Positions 17,113-32,100 of a DNA stretch of 64,000 nucleotides are shown here, piece after piece. The notes under the pieces were generated by a model. The model was not told where the DNA came from and ran no database searches. It worked only from the letters and a program-made list of their open reading frames with translations. Where the stretch lies: positions 5,270,001-5,334,000 of the forward strand of contig NZ_CP012996.1 in NCBI RefSeq assembly GCF_001412655.1, in the 5' to 3' direction. The stretch comes from Pedobacter sp. PACM 27299. Its GTDB lineage: Bacteria > Bacteroidota > Bacteroidia > Sphingobacteriales > Sphingobacteriaceae. The position numbers were made by a program, and so were the translations under genes. Every line of letters starts with the position of its first letter. Position 1 is the stretch's first letter.

Positions 17113-20100
17113 CTACCTTTTAATAAATAACCAACCTTTAAACGGTGTTGTCGTACCCGATTTCTCTCTTCTCAAAATCAGGTAATAGTAAGTACCCTCA
17201 TTTAACTGACTACCATTCCAATCGTTGTTATAGTTGTCGGAGCGGTACACCTCATTTCCCCATCTGTTAAAGATAGTGACCTGAGTTCCCGGATAATTCT
17301 CCAGTCCTTTGATTTTGAAAGTATCATTGCTGCCATCACCATTTGGCGTAATGATATTCGGAATAATGAAATCGGCATTGTCTACAGTTGTGGATACGGT
17401 GTTACTACTTACTTCCGGAGTTCCCGAAGTAGACAGCACCCTTGCCGTATTCTCCAGTTGTCCAGTAAATGATTTCGATACCGTACCTATAATTGTCAGC
17501 ACAATTTTATTTGCTGTTCCTGCCGGAAGATCTGCTTTCAGCGTTACATTACTACCTGTACCTGTATCACCGGAAAGAATCTTTCCAGTACCAACTGCTT
17601 CTGATGTCCATTTTACATTTTGAATAGCTGAAGGTACTAAATCCGTGATCGTTAAATTATCCGCATTACTTAGGGAAGGATTTACTACTGTGACCACATA
17701 AGTAATGGTTTCACCAGATTTCAGTTGTGCCGGACCGGTTTTACTTATACTCAGCATTGGCGTTTTAGTTACTATAGTTTCTGCTGGTGGCGTTACTACT
17801 GGCGGAATGCCCGGTTCTATTGGTTTTGCAGTTGCGATATTACTCAGTGTTCCTGCGAAACCTGCATTCACCGTACCAGTTACCGTAATGGTTATTTTAT
17901 TATTGGTACCAGTTGCGATATCTCCTGTTACTGCCACCGCATTGCCTGTTCCGGTTGCACCCGCGGTTACTGCGGCCGTTCCAGCAGTGGTTGCTGTCCA
18001 TTTCACATTGGTAATATCTGCAGGTACGTTATCGGTGATCAACGTTCCTTTTGCATTACTCAATCCTGTATTTCCAACTTCAATTACATAGGTAATATTT
18101 GCACCTGCAGTGATCGCAGCCGGACCGGTTTTCTTAATGGTCACTGATGGCTGTGCAACGGTCACCGTGGTTACCGGCGGCGTTACTACCGGCGGATTAC
18201 CCGGTTCTATTGGCGTTACTGTAGCTGTATTACTCAATGTACCCAGATAAGCGGCATCTACTTTTCCGCTCAGATTGATCACTACACCATCACTGGCACC
18301 TGCAGGAATCGTTGCTGTTACGCTTAACGCATTTCCTGTTCCTGTTAGTCCTTTGCTGATGGTTGCTGCTCCATTAGTCACAGCCGTCCAGGTTACCCCG
18401 GTTAATTGCGCAGGCACCACATCGCTGATGACTGCATTTTGTGCTGTACCCGGACCGTGGTTGATTACTGTAATCTGGTAATTCATCAGGCCACCGGCAG
18501 TCACTGTTGCAGCTCCTGTTTTAGTGATTTTAAGCGCCGAAAGGCTGGTTACCGTTGTACTCACTTGTGCATTAATCACTGGTTTATTCGGATCTGCAGG
18601 CGTTAATGTGGCTTTATTAATCAGCGTTCCGGCATAAGTAGGATTTACCTTACCGCTGATGTTGACCAGGATGCTGCTATTTGCAGGAACATTAGCTGTT
18701 AGTGCTACTGTATTCACATTACCCGTAGCTCCTGAGCTGATGGTCGATCCATTGATCAGACTGGTTGTCCAGGCAACATTCGTTACCGCAGGATCCACTA
18801 CATCGGAAACTTTAACACCTATGGCATCTGATGGTCCGTCATTTTTAATGGTCAATGTATAGTTGATGGCTTCCCCTGAATTTAAAGTACCAGGCCCACT
18901 TTTCACCAGACTTAAGCTTGCATTATTGACAATACCGGTCGTTACTGTATTAGAAGGAACTGTTGGATTACCTGGTTCTGATGGCTTAATTGTAGCGGTA
19001 TTGCTGATATTTCCTACTGCTGTACTTCCCGGAACCAATCCGCTGATATTTACAGTAACGGTTCCATTTCCGGCTGGAAGATCTGCTGTTACTAGTACAT
19101 TATTACCTTGTCCTGTTGCACCTGAATTGATGACTGCAGCACCTGAAACAATTGTTGTCCAGCTTACATTGGTCAATTGAGCAGGGATCACATCGGCAAT
19201 CTCTGCATTTAGGGCATTACCCGGACCAGCGTTATTAATCGTCAGTGTATAACTCACCGTTTTACCAGCTTCAATGCTATTCGGTCCTGTTTTCACGATT
19301 TTCAGTGCCGATTTATTCAGGACATTCGTGGTTACCGGAGGGGAAGTCACTGGAGGATTACCAGGTTCTGAAGGCGTTACTGTAGCTGTGTTGAGGATTG
19401 GTCCACTGAAACCAGCATCGATTGTACCATTGATGGTAATCGTTACCTCTGCGTTTACACCTGCAGGAACATCTGCATTTACGGCTACTGTATTTCCTGT
19501 TCCACTGGCTCCGGAGTTGATCACTGCATTACCTGTTGCCGCAGCAGTCCAGCTTACCCCTTTAATACCTGCCGGCACTACATCCATGATCTGTGCCTGA
19601 CTTGCATTACTCAATCCATTGTTGCGTACTTTGATGGTGTAAGTGATTGCGGAGCCGGAAATTCCATCCTGAGGACCAGCTTTGCTGATTGTTAATCCAG
19701 AAACAGAACTGATTACTGTTTTCACTTCGCTGGTATTGTTCGCCAAGTTAAAGTCGACCATATTTACCGGTAAAGTTACCGCAGCGATGTTACTGATATT
19801 TCCAGAAGGTACATTGGCGTTCACCGTACCATTCACTGTTATCAATACATAATTAGCTGCACCAACTGGCACATCCGCATTTACTGATACTGCATTCGTG
19901 GTACCTGTTGTTGGTCCATTCACACTGGCATTACCCACCGCTTGTGCCGTCCAGCTGAGTTGTCCGATTTGCAATGGAACATTGTCTTTGATGGTCAATC
20001 CGACTACATCTCTTGGTCCCTGATTCGTTACTTTAATGGTATACGTAATTGCAGACCCGGAGATCACTGCCTGTGGACCAGATTTTTCGATCTTAACATC

Positions 20101-23100
20101 TGTTGACTGATTCACGGCAGTCACTACAGAACTTGTGCGTTCTCCGTTGGCAGTTACAGTAACCGTATTTGTAAACACGGCATTGGCTGTAGTCTTTACG
20201 GTTCCCGTTACGGTAATCAGCACCGTAGTATTCACATTGCCATCGGCAGGAATATTTGCGGAAGTCACGATCGAATTGGTCGTACCTGAGCTTGCTCCAT
20301 TTAGTGTTGCTCCACCTGTAACCGTAGCACTCCAGCTCGTTACAGCTACATCAGCAGGCACCGGATCGGATATCATTGCATTTAAAATATCTCCTGCACC
20401 ACCGTTTCTAACTACAATTGTATATTGAATTGGATCGCCAATATTTACTGTTGCCGGACCGCTTTTCGAGACTTTCAGTACCGGATCATTGTTAATGATC
20501 GTTGGTACCGTACTTGTATTTGAACTCAGGTCTGGATCAATGATCAGGCTGCCCGAAGGGAAATTAGCGGTTGCCGTATTCGTGAACACTGTTTTATCTA
20601 AATTATTTGCTTTTACTTTTCCGATGATACTGATTTCGATGATACCTGTTCCTGAAGGAATACTTCCAGTGAGGCTAAGGTCTCCTGTTCCTGAAGCCTG
20701 GCTCAGCGTTGCTCCACCTTGAAGTGTACTTGTCCAGGTTGCTCCAGCTTCCAGATTCGGCGGAATCACATCATTGATCAGCACGCCAATCGCATCACTT
20801 GGACCATCATTTACGATGCGTAAGTTGTAAGTCATCATTTCTCCAACTCCAATATCGGCAGGACCTGATTTACTGATTCTCACATTTGCTATTTTACTGA
20901 TGGAAGTTGTTACGGTACTGCTTCCTGGTGTTGGGTCTGTTACTCCAGCTTCCGGCGTTGCTGTTGCGGTATTGATCAGACTGGTTCCTGCAAAGTTTGC
21001 ATTCACTTTTCCATTGACCACAATCTGTACGTTTGCCGTTCCGGCTGGGATTGCTGCGGTTACACTTACATTGCCAATTCCATTGGCTGGGCCACTGATG
21101 ACCGCGCCATTTTGGCTGGTCGCCGTCCAGTTCAGTACTGTAAAACCAACTGGAAGATTGTCGGTAATCGTTGCAGCAGTCACATTACTTGGACCTGCAT
21201 TTTTCACATTAATCGTATAACTGATGTCTGAACCTGCAACAACTGCGGCAGGTCCTGTTTTAGTGATTTGCAGATCTGCAGTTTTAACCACACTTGTGGT
21301 TACTTCTTCAGAAGGTACTGGTGGATTTCCAGGTTCTGCAGGGGTAGCGATAAAGCTATTTTTCAGTGTTGCACCGGTATAACCTGGGTCTACCAATCCT
21401 GTAATCAACACAGTTATTGAATTACCTGCACCTGCTGGAATGTTCACACTTGGGTTCACTGTATTTCCATTTCCCGTACCATTTGCAGCTATGCTTGCGG
21501 TACCAGCAGCATTGGTAGTCCAGCTTACATTGGTAATTCCTGCAGGAACCACATCACTGATTGCCAGGTTAAGGGCATCGCCTGGGCCATCATTATAAAC
21601 CTGTAGGGTATAGTTGATGTTTTCACCGGCAGCAACCGAGGTTACTGCAGATTTCAGGGCTCTGATACTGACCTTATGGTCTACTGTAGTGGTAATGGTA
21701 TTTGAAGTTACCGGAGGATTACCTGGTTCCGACGGTGTAGCAGTAGCCACATTTGTGAGCGAACCTGCCGCCGCCGAAGCTGGCACTTTTCCGTTAATGG
21801 TTACTAAAATCGCATTCGCGGCACCTGCAGGAATATCAGCGGTTAGCAGTACATTGTTACCTGTACCATTTGCGCCTGTTAATACTGAAGCTGTTCCTTG
21901 TGTGGCCACCGACCAGGTTACGCCCGTCAAGCCTGCTGGCACTGCATCAGTAATGCTCAGGTTACGTGCATCCGAAGGACCATTATTTCCTGCCAGCAAG
22001 GTATAAGTAACCGTCTGACCTGCTGAAATTTGTGAAGGACCTGTTTTAATCAGACTCACTGAGGATGCAGATTTTAAAGTAGTCGTTACTGTTGAACTTG
22101 CAGGAAGCGTTCCGCTTTCTGAAGGTGTAATCGTTGCTTTATTAACCAGGTCTGCTGTTGCAGCCGGGTTGACCGTTCCTTTAATCGTGACCAGTATCAT
22201 ATTGGCTGCACCTGCAGGAACATGTACATTCATAGATAAGTTATTCGTATTTCCTGTTGCACCGCTCACAATACTTGCCGCTCCTTGTGCCACTGCGGTC
22301 CAGCTAACCCCTGTAATATTTGCAGGGATGGCATCCGTGATAGTGGCATTGTTGGCATTGGCTTTTCCAGTATTGCTGATACTCAGCGTATAAATGATCT
22401 CCTGACCTGCAGCAATTGTATTAGGTCCGTTTTTCGCAATGGCCAATACTGGCGTCTTGCTGACAATGGCCGTAGTTGAAGCATTTACGGGAACCGTATT
22501 CGGCTCTGCTGGGGTAGCCACTGCAGTATTGCTTATGTTGCCATTGTACGAAGGATCAACTGTTCCTTTTACCGTAATGGTAATCAGGTTATTTGTTCCT
22601 GTAGGAATATCCCCTTTTAAAATCAAGACGTTTCCTGTACCGCTGGCACCAGTATTGATTACCGCAGTTCCGGAAGCCGCACTTGTCCAGCTTACATTGC
22701 TCAGCAATGCAGGTATTGCATCTGTAATGGTCAGTCCGGCTGCATTACTCAATCCAGTATTTCCTGCAACAATTGTATAAGTAATTTCTGATCCGGAGAT
22801 GACCGCAGCAGGACCTGTTTTAACCAGTGTAATTCCTGGTTTGGCATCTACTGCCGTTTGTACTGGCGGTGTAATTACATTAGGGAAATTAATTAATGGT
22901 ACTGCAATAGAGGCCGCATTTTCCAGTGTTCCGGAGAAAGCAGGGTTCACTGTTCCTTTTAAAGTAATTGTGATTTTATTGCTGACATTACCTGCCGGAA
23001 TATTCGCGGTTAGTACCAGGAAGTTACCTGTTCCTGTACCACCGCTAAGAATCGATGCTGTTCCTCCTGCAACTGAGGTCCAACTTACATTCTGCAATGC

Positions 23101-26100
23101 AGCAGGCACATCATCCACTATGGTTACTCCGGAAGCATTACTCAATCCGTTGTTTACCGCAGTAATTATATAAGTTACCTCTGCTCCTGCCGTAGCTGTA
23201 GGCTGTCCGGTTTTAGTGATCACTACAATTGGTTTCTGATCGATATTGGTTTCTACAGGGTTACTATTTACAGGAACAATACCTGGTTCTGCAGGCGTTG
23301 CAATGGCCATATTGACCAATTTACCTTGCGCTGCCGGATTGATCGTTCCAGTAATACTGATGCTGATCTTATTCGCTGCACCAGCAGGGATATTTGCGTT
23401 CAGCACTACATTTCCAGTACCAGATACTGCACCATTGATGGTACTGGTTCCTGCTGTACTAGCCGTCCAGGCGACCCCGGTAATTGCCGGATCAATCTGA
23501 TCGGTTATGTTTAGGTTTTTCGCATTACTCAAACCAGTATTACTTACTTCTACTACATAAGTGATGGTACCACCGGCAGTAGCTGATGCAGGGCCTGTTT
23601 TATTGACTACAATTACCGGCACCTGGTTCACTACCGTTTCCACTGGCGGCGTTACCACTGGTGGAACTCCTGGTTCTTCAGGTGTAGCAGTTGCCGAATT
23701 GCTCAATGTCCCTGCAAATGCCTGGTCCACTGTACCTGTGATGGTAATCGTTATTTTATTAGCCGCACCAGCTGGGATATTTCCTTTAACCAGTACTGCA
23801 TTTCCAGTGCCCTGATTACCGCTGATGATGCTGCTGCCACCAACGATACTGCTGGTCCAGCTTACATTTTTAATATTTGAATTTACTGCATCTGAAATGA
23901 CCAGATTACTGGCATCACTTAATCCTGTATTATTCGCTTCAATGGTATAACTGATTTGTCCGCCAGCTGTAACTGTTGCCGAACCTGTTTTACTGATATT
24001 GATTTCAGGCTGTTTGGTCACCACGGTTTCTACTGGTGGGGTGACCAATGGTGGATTCCCTGGATCTGCCGGAGTTACTGTAGCGATGTTACTTAACGTA
24101 CCTGCATAAGAAGCCAGGATGGTTCCGGTTACTTCAATCACGACTTCGTTTTGCTGACCTGCAGGAATGTTGGCTTTCACACGTAAAGTGTTGCCTGTTC
24201 CCTGTGCCCCTTCTGTAATCACTGCAGCTCCCAGTCCAGTTGCTGTCCAGCTTACGTTTTGCAGCGGTACCGGAATCGCATCCGTAATCAAGGCATTTAG
24301 TGCAGTACTCGGTCCGTTATTGATCACCTTAATCTGGTAAGTCATCACCTGGCCTGCAACTGCGGTATTGACCGCACTTTTACCAATCTGTAGATTCGTT
24401 AATTTACTGACTTCTGTAACCGCCACTGCATTTACAGGCTGTTCGCCTGGTTCCTGCGGGCTCAACAATGCAGTATTGGTAAGTGTTCCTGTGAATAAAG
24501 GATCTACTGTACCCTTCACATTTACCAGGATCGTTCCGTTCAATGGAATATCAGCCGTTAAGTCGATATTATTTCCAGATCCTGTACTTCCATTGGTAAT
24601 TGCAGTGCCACCAGTTACCGTACTCGTCCAGCTCACATTTTTGATGTCTGCCGGAACCGCATCTGTTAACCTTGTTGCAATAGAATTTGAAGGACCTGTA
24701 TTTTTAATGGCTAGTGTATAAGTGATGTTCTCTCCTGCATTTAAGGTTGGAGGGCCTGATTTGGTTAAGCTCAGGGTCACATCTTTTACAATTCCAGTAG
24801 TCACTTCATTAGAAGTAACCGGTGGATTATTTACATCAGGAATTGCGGGTGCTATTGAGGCCGTATTGCTTACCGTAGACAACTGGCTGTTTGCCGGAAC
24901 ATCTGCCAGGATCGTAACTATCAGATTTCCTGAGCCTGCTAAGAAATTAGCAGTCAGTGATACCGGATTTACATTTCCTGTTGCACCTGCAGTTACTACT
25001 GCACCAGTAGTAGCTGCCGTAGTCCAGCGCACATTAGTCAAGCCTGCAGGAATCTGATCAGTGATGACCATGCCTACTGCATTACTTGGCCCGGCATTGC
25101 TTACTAATAACTGGTATTGAATTGTTGTTCCTGCAGCGACACTTGATGGCCCGGTTTTGACGATACTCAATGCTGATTTATTCGTGACGTTAGTCGTTAC
25201 ATTTTGGGAGGTTACCGGAGGATTGCCAGGCTCTGCAGGTGTTGCTACTGCATTGTTTAGCAGCGTACCTTGAAAGCTAGGGTCGATTGTTCCTTTGACC
25301 ACAATGGCCACCTCATTTCCTGCACCTGCCGGAATATCCGCGGTTAGCGTAACCAGGTTATTTGCTCCTGCAGTTCCTGTTGCACCTGCAGTAATGCTGG
25401 CTGCTCCAATCTGACTAGAGGTCCAGGTTACATTTTTAACATTTGCAGGAACAGCATCAGTAATTACTGTACCTACCGCATTACTTGGACCGGCATTCGC
25501 TACGATAATCGTGTAGCTGATTTCAGCTCCGGCAACTGCATCTGCTGGTCCCATTTTACGAACCGATAATCCAGATTTTGAAGCCACCGTGGTGGAAGCA
25601 GTGCTGGTATTATTGGCCAGGTTAAAATCAGACACTCCTGCTGGAAGCGTCAAGGTTGCAACATTATTAATGGTAGTCAGATTCGTAGCTGGATCAACTA
25701 TACCCTGAACATTAATTAAAATATAATTGGCAGGGTCTGCATCAATTGAGGCAGTAGTTTGGATGCCATTAGTCGTTCCAGTGGTTGCTCCGGTTATCGT
25801 TGCCGTTCCGAAAGCAGTAGCGGTCCAGCTTACATTTTGAATGACTGCTGGAATCACGTCTGAGATGCTCAGACCGGCCACATTGATCGGACCGTCATTA
25901 CCTACTTTGATCTGGTAAGTAATTGGAGCACCTGCAAGAATACTTTGCGGTCCATTCTTCTCTATATAAACATCAGTAGAGGCGTTTAAGGCAGTCACCA
26001 CCGCACTTTCTTTGATGCCATTTGCTTCTACAGTTACCGTATTGGTAAAGGTCGCTTCGGCAGTAGTTTTCACTATGCCCTGGATGGTCAAGAGGATAAG

Positions 26101-29100
26101 AGATGGATTGCCTCCAACCGTAGCTGGGATATCACCATAAGTGATCACGGCATTACCCGTACCAGAAGCCGTTCCATTCTGTACCCCTTCTATAGACGCC
26201 CCATTTGATGCCACTGCAGTCCAGCTGCTCACTGCCACTGAATTAGGCACCACATCGGTAATAGCCGCATCAGTGATGTCGCTCAATCCATTATTTTTAA
26301 TTTCTATGGTATAAGTAATCGGATCGCCAATATTGATCTTGCTTGGTCCGCTTTTCGATACGGCTAAATTTGTTTCCACAGTTACGGCAGTAGTCACAGC
26401 GCTCGTATTAGAACCTGGATCAGGATCTGTAACCGAACTTCCCGGAGGGAATAGCGCAGTGGCTGTGTTTATAAAGGCTCCCGTAGCAGCCGGACTCACT
26501 GTTCCCTTAATGGTCACTTCTACTACCCCTGTTTTGGAAGGTATATTTGCGGCAAAAGCTACATCCCCGGTTCCAGTAACCGTATTGTTTACTGCTCCAC
26601 CGTTTAATGCTGCTCCTGTTGTGGCTATAGCAGTCCAGGTTACATTGGTTACAGGAGTATTTTGAATAGAAGAAAGCAGATCTCTGATCAATACACCTGG
26701 AGCCAAGCTAGGTCCATCATTCACAATTCTTAAGGTATAAGTAATTGGCTGACCGGCAGTAATATTTGCCGGGCCAGATTTAGTAATTCTTACATTGGCA
26801 GATCGGCTAATCGCGGTTACCACTGTACTTGTTGCCGGCGTTGGATCTGTTACACCTGCTTCCGGAGTTGCAGTGGCGGTATTTGTCAACAGCGTTCCTG
26901 TAAAACCAGGATCAATTGTTCCGCTTACAATAATCGTTACCGTTCCAGAATTCGCAGGAATAGCTGCCAGCACGTTGATGTTATTTGTATTCCCAGAGGC
27001 TGGGTTAGAATTGATCACTGCACCATTTTGAGCTGTGGCAGTCCAGGTTACCCCTGTAATTCCTACAGGAACCTGATCCACAATAATCGCATTCGCGGAA
27101 TTAGATGGCCCTGCATTGTTCACTGTAATTGTGTAACTGATCGTTCTTCCTGCAATCGCTGCTGCGGGACCTGTTTTTGAAATCTGCAGGTCTGCGGTTT
27201 TATTGATGAGAGTAGTGGTGGTATTTGAAGTTACGGTAGGATTTCCCGGTTCTAAAGGAGCAACGGTGAAGGTATTGACCAATTGTGTTCCTGTAAAATT
27301 AGGATCTACTTTACCGGTCACTGTTACCAGAATTACATTAGTGTTCCCTGCTGGGATATTAGCACGGATACTCAGGGAACTACCTGAGCCTGTTCCGCCA
27401 GAAATTACTGATGCAATTCCTGTAGCAGTAGTCGTCCAGTTGACATTCGTAATGCCGGCAGGCAGCTGATCTGCAATCAATAAGTTCTGCGCATCACTAG
27501 GACCGGTATTTTTTACTTCTAAAGTATAACTGATGTTCTCCCCTGCCGAAAGCACTGCTGTTGCAGATTTAACGGCAGCGATGGTCACTTTTTTATTAAT
27601 AGTAGTGGTAATCGTATTTGAATTTACCGGAGGCACACCTGGTTCCGACGGACTAGCTTTAGCCACATTGCTGAAAGCAGTGGCTGTGGTATTTGATGGC
27701 ACCAGACCAGTGATGGTCACCAGAATTCTATTCCCTGCACCCGCAGCGATGTTTCCAATAACGGTGACACTGCTGCCTGTACCAGTTGCGCCTGTAGTAA
27801 TTGCTGCGCTACCTTCTGATACTGCGCTCCAGGATACGTTGGTTAATGGAACTGGAACGACATCGGTAATGTTCAGGTTAGTTGCATTCGAAGGGCCAGT
27901 ATTGCCAGCAATCAGGGTATAAGTAACTATTTGACCGGCGGCGATCTGAGAAGGACCAGATTTAGAAATGGTAATTCCCGGAACCGATTGTAAAGTAGTG
28001 GTCACCGTAGAGCTTGATGGGTTAGCACCTGCTTCTGATGGGGTGACCGTAGCTGTATTGACTAAATTTCCTGTTGCAGCTGAATTCACATTTCCTTGTA
28101 CATTTACCCTGATCACGTTTGTGACTCCTGCAGGGATATTGGCATTAAAGGTCAGGGCATTTGTATTTCCCGAAGCAGTACCTATAATTACTGCTGTACC
28201 TCCTGCATCGGCTACTGCCGTCCAACTTACATTGGTAATTCCTGCTGGAATCGCATCTGCAATCGTAGCATTTAAAGCATCTGCAGTTCCAGTATTGCCA
28301 ATTGTTAAAGTATAGTTGATTTGCTGTCCCGCAGAAATCGTTGCAGGACCTGTTTTTTGTATGGCCAATACCGGTATTCTACTAATGGTGCTGGTACTTG
28401 TTGCTGTTTTAGCCACCGTTCCAGGTTCGGCTGGAGTAGCAGTAGCGGTATTGCTCAATGTTCCGTTAAATGATGTATTGACTTTACCTTTCACCGTAAG
28501 GGTAATGGTATTGCTGGCACCTGCCGGAAGGTCTGCATTCAGGCTGATTGCGTTTCCGCTTCCTGCAGCAGTACCATTTATTAAAGCGGTACCTCCTGCT
28601 ATTGCCGACCAGGTTACTCCTCCTACAGTTGCAGGTACCTGATCTGTGATCACCAATGCTTTCGCATCCGATGCACTAAAGTTATTTACGGTAATGGTAT
28701 AGGTAATATTTTGCCCGGCCACCAATGCGGCAGGTCCGGTTTTAGTAATGCTCAATTCTGGTGTACGCGTTGCAGTAGTCGTTACTGAAGAGCTTACTGG
28801 TGTTGCGGCACTTTCTGTAGGCGTAGCCGTAGCGGTATTTAAAATACTGCCGCTAAAGGCTGGGTCGACCGTCCCTCTAACAGTCAGGGTAATTTTATTG
28901 GCTGCTCCTGCTGGAATGTCTCCGGTTAGGGAAAGGTTATTTCCAATTCCGGTGGCCCCATTGTCTATCAATGCTGTTCCTCCAGTCGCAGCAGTCCAGG
29001 TTACATTTTTAATACTGGCAGGCACCACATCTGCGATGACTAAATCTACCGCATCCGAAACTCCGGTGTTGCCCACAGTTATCGTATAGGTAATCTGGTT

Positions 29101-32100
29101 ACCAGCAGTAATTGTAGCCGGGCCCGTTTTCAGAATACTTAAGGCTGGCTGTCTAGTAGCAATACCTGTACTAGTTGCTGATTTCACTACCGTTCCCGGT
29201 TCTGCGGGTGTAGCTGTTGCGGTATTTGCCAAGGTACCTGAAAAAGCAGCACTCAAGGTTCCACTGATATTGATCACAATTTTATTGGCCGCTCCTGCTG
29301 GAAGATTTCCGGTGACGCTAACTGCATTAGCGGTTCCGTTTCCTGTCCCAATTACTGAGGCTGTTCCTTGTGTACTGGTGCTCCAGGTCACATTGCTCAG
29401 TTCGGCAGGCACTGCATCTGTGATGACTAAAGCTTGCGCATCCGCAGTGCTAGTATTGGTTACGGTAACCACGTAGCTGACCTGCTGACCGGCAACTAAG
29501 GTAGCTGCCCCTGTTTTAGTAATCGTTAATACTGGTGTACGACTCACCTGAGTAACCACGATAGAACTTGATGGGGTACCTCCAACTTCTGAAGGAGTCG
29601 CGATAGCCGTATTGCTAATTCTGCCGCTGAATGATGGATCAACAATACCATTGATCGTTACCAAAATTGCATTGGCTGCGCCTGTTGGTATATTTCCATT
29701 CAGACTGATGGCGTTATTTCCACTACCAGCATTTGGACCGATAATGGTTGCCGTACCTTGGACTGTTGCGTTCCAGGTTATGGTTTTTATACTGGCAGGT
29801 ATCGCATCGGTGATACTTGCATTTAAGGCATCACTCAATCCGTTATTTGTAATTTTCAAGGTATAAGTAATTGCAGTTCCTGCCTGCGCATTGGATGGTC
29901 CGTTTTTCAGCATCACCAATCCAGATTTGCTGGAAACTGTAGTGACTACCGTATTGGAATTTACTGGCGGCACATTTTCTACAGGTGTTGCGGTTGCGGT
30001 ATTACTGAAGCTTCCTGTTGCAGAAGGCAATACAGTTCCAGTCACATTGATGACTACTGTATTGGTTGAACCCGCAGGAATCGTTGCTGTAAAGCTGATG
30101 TTATTTCCGGTATTACTGGTGTTCCCTGTAAAGGTTGCTGTACCGGTTTTACTAACCGTCCAGTTCACATTATTAATTTGTGCAGGAATCAGGTCTTTAA
30201 TGGCAGTACCAATGGCATCACTGGTACTTGTATTTTTGACAATAATTTTATAGGCGATGGCATCTCCTGCAATTACATTTGCCGGGCCGTCTTTCTCGAT
30301 CACCAGTACTGGTTTTCTATCCACCGGACTGGTTACTGTAGAAGTTGCCCCATTCGGATCTGGAATAATTGGAGAAGTCACCGTAGCTGTATTTACCAGG
30401 TTACCGGAGTAATTGGCAGCAACGGTACCGTTCACATCAATAGTGATGCTGTTACCAGCACCGAAAGCCAGGTTACCTGTTATATTTACGGCATTCCCGG
30501 AAGAAATATTCTGAGTAATTGCAGCGGTCCCCATGGCATTGGCACTAATGGCCAATACGGAGATATCAGCAGGTACATTGTCTAGTAGTTTTAATCCAGT
30601 AGCATCACTTGGGCCATTATTGGTAGCTACAATGCGATAAACAATCGGTTGTCCGGCAACAAATGGCCCCGGAGTCACTACCGATTTCGTTACTTTAATA
30701 TCTGCACTTCTGGTATAGGTGATCACGACTTCATCTGAAGAAGCGGTACAAGTACCGTTAGTTACTGTCCAGATTAAGGTTGCCGTGGTTCCTGGCGCGA
30801 TAGTGACCAGCGTATTTGCTGCGGCTGGTGTGGCAATTGTTGCAGTGCTTCCTGCCTTAACAGTCCACACCCCGGTTCCTGACGTTGGCACATTAGCATT
30901 CATTGTGAATGCAGCACTATTATATTGAGTGATATCCGGACCTGCGTTGGCAGTGGTTGGATTATTGAAATTTGTCAGGGTTACGTTACTTACTGAAGAC
31001 GGGCAAGCGCCGGCACTGATGGTCCAGGCTAGTGTTGCTGTATTTCCTTTTACGACAGTCGCCGTTGTATTTGCCTGATTAACATTCGCAATCACGGCTT
31101 GTCCAGACACTACTGACCATACGCCTATTCCTGAAACCGGTACATTTCCGTTCAGTTGGAATAAGTCTGTAGCACATTGCTGTTGGGTAGGCCCTGCATT
31201 CGAAGGGGTAGGGGCAAGATCTATATTGATAATCACTGGAATACTGATAGAAGTACATGAACCAGAAGTCACTGTCCTCCGGAATAGCGTCTTTTGAGAC
31301 ACAATCCCAGGAGTTAAATTAACAGTATTGCCACCTACCACGGTGAAAGTATTACCACCATCGATACTGCTTTCCCATTTGTAAACATAAGTTCCACTGC
31401 CACCAGAAGGTATTGAACCCGTAATTATACCAGGATCGGATGGTCCGCAATAAGCAGTTACTACTGGAGTAGTCAATACGTTTCCAGAAATGGCTGGAGT
31501 TACTGTAACGCCAACTACCGGACTGCTCACCGGACTACAGCCTGAAGCGGCTGAAATCACTGTTCTTCGGTAATAAGTAGTTTGTGTAATTGGGCTGCTC
31601 GCAGTATAACTGATTTGTGTAGCACCTGCAATGTCAGCAAAACCAGTAGTTGCACTAGTGGTACTGCTTTGCCATTGATAGGCATATATCTGATCTCCGC
31701 CGGCAGCAGGTGTTAATTCGTTGAACGTAGCCGGTGTACCACTCTGGCAGAATGCTTGCGCTGCACCGATTGTACCTGCAGTTAATACCGGATTTACAGT
31801 AAACTTGATGACGTTACTGATATTCGCTACTGTACAAGCTCCTGATGTAGCCAGGCGGCGATACCAGGTGGAAACGGTAATTGGTCCCGGATCATAATTC
31901 ACTGCGGTTGCTAAAGCAATATTAGTATAAGTCACATTGTCCGTACTGAATTGCCATTGATAAGCTGGGTTTCCGGTGCCTCCAAGTGCTGCGGAACCAG
32001 TGATCAATCCAGGATCACCTGTCCCACAAAGAGACAGACTAGCTGGAGGAACAATCGTATTTGAACTGATGGCTGGCTGAACTGTCACAGTAACCACATT

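Noticed and set aside
17385..30700. Tandem DNA repetition suggestive of a satellite or CRISPR-like array
   Set aside because: The repeat unit is a protein module of about 390 bases in a single open frame, with diverged DNA copies and no short conserved repeats or spacers.
17309..30928. Many open frames of 60-140 codons on the plus strand inside the adhesin region, several rich in Val, Ala and Pro
   Set aside because: They are antisense to the DUF11 modules, share the same repeated composition and lack starts, signals or motifs. They arise because the repetitive coding strand has few stops in the opposite frame.
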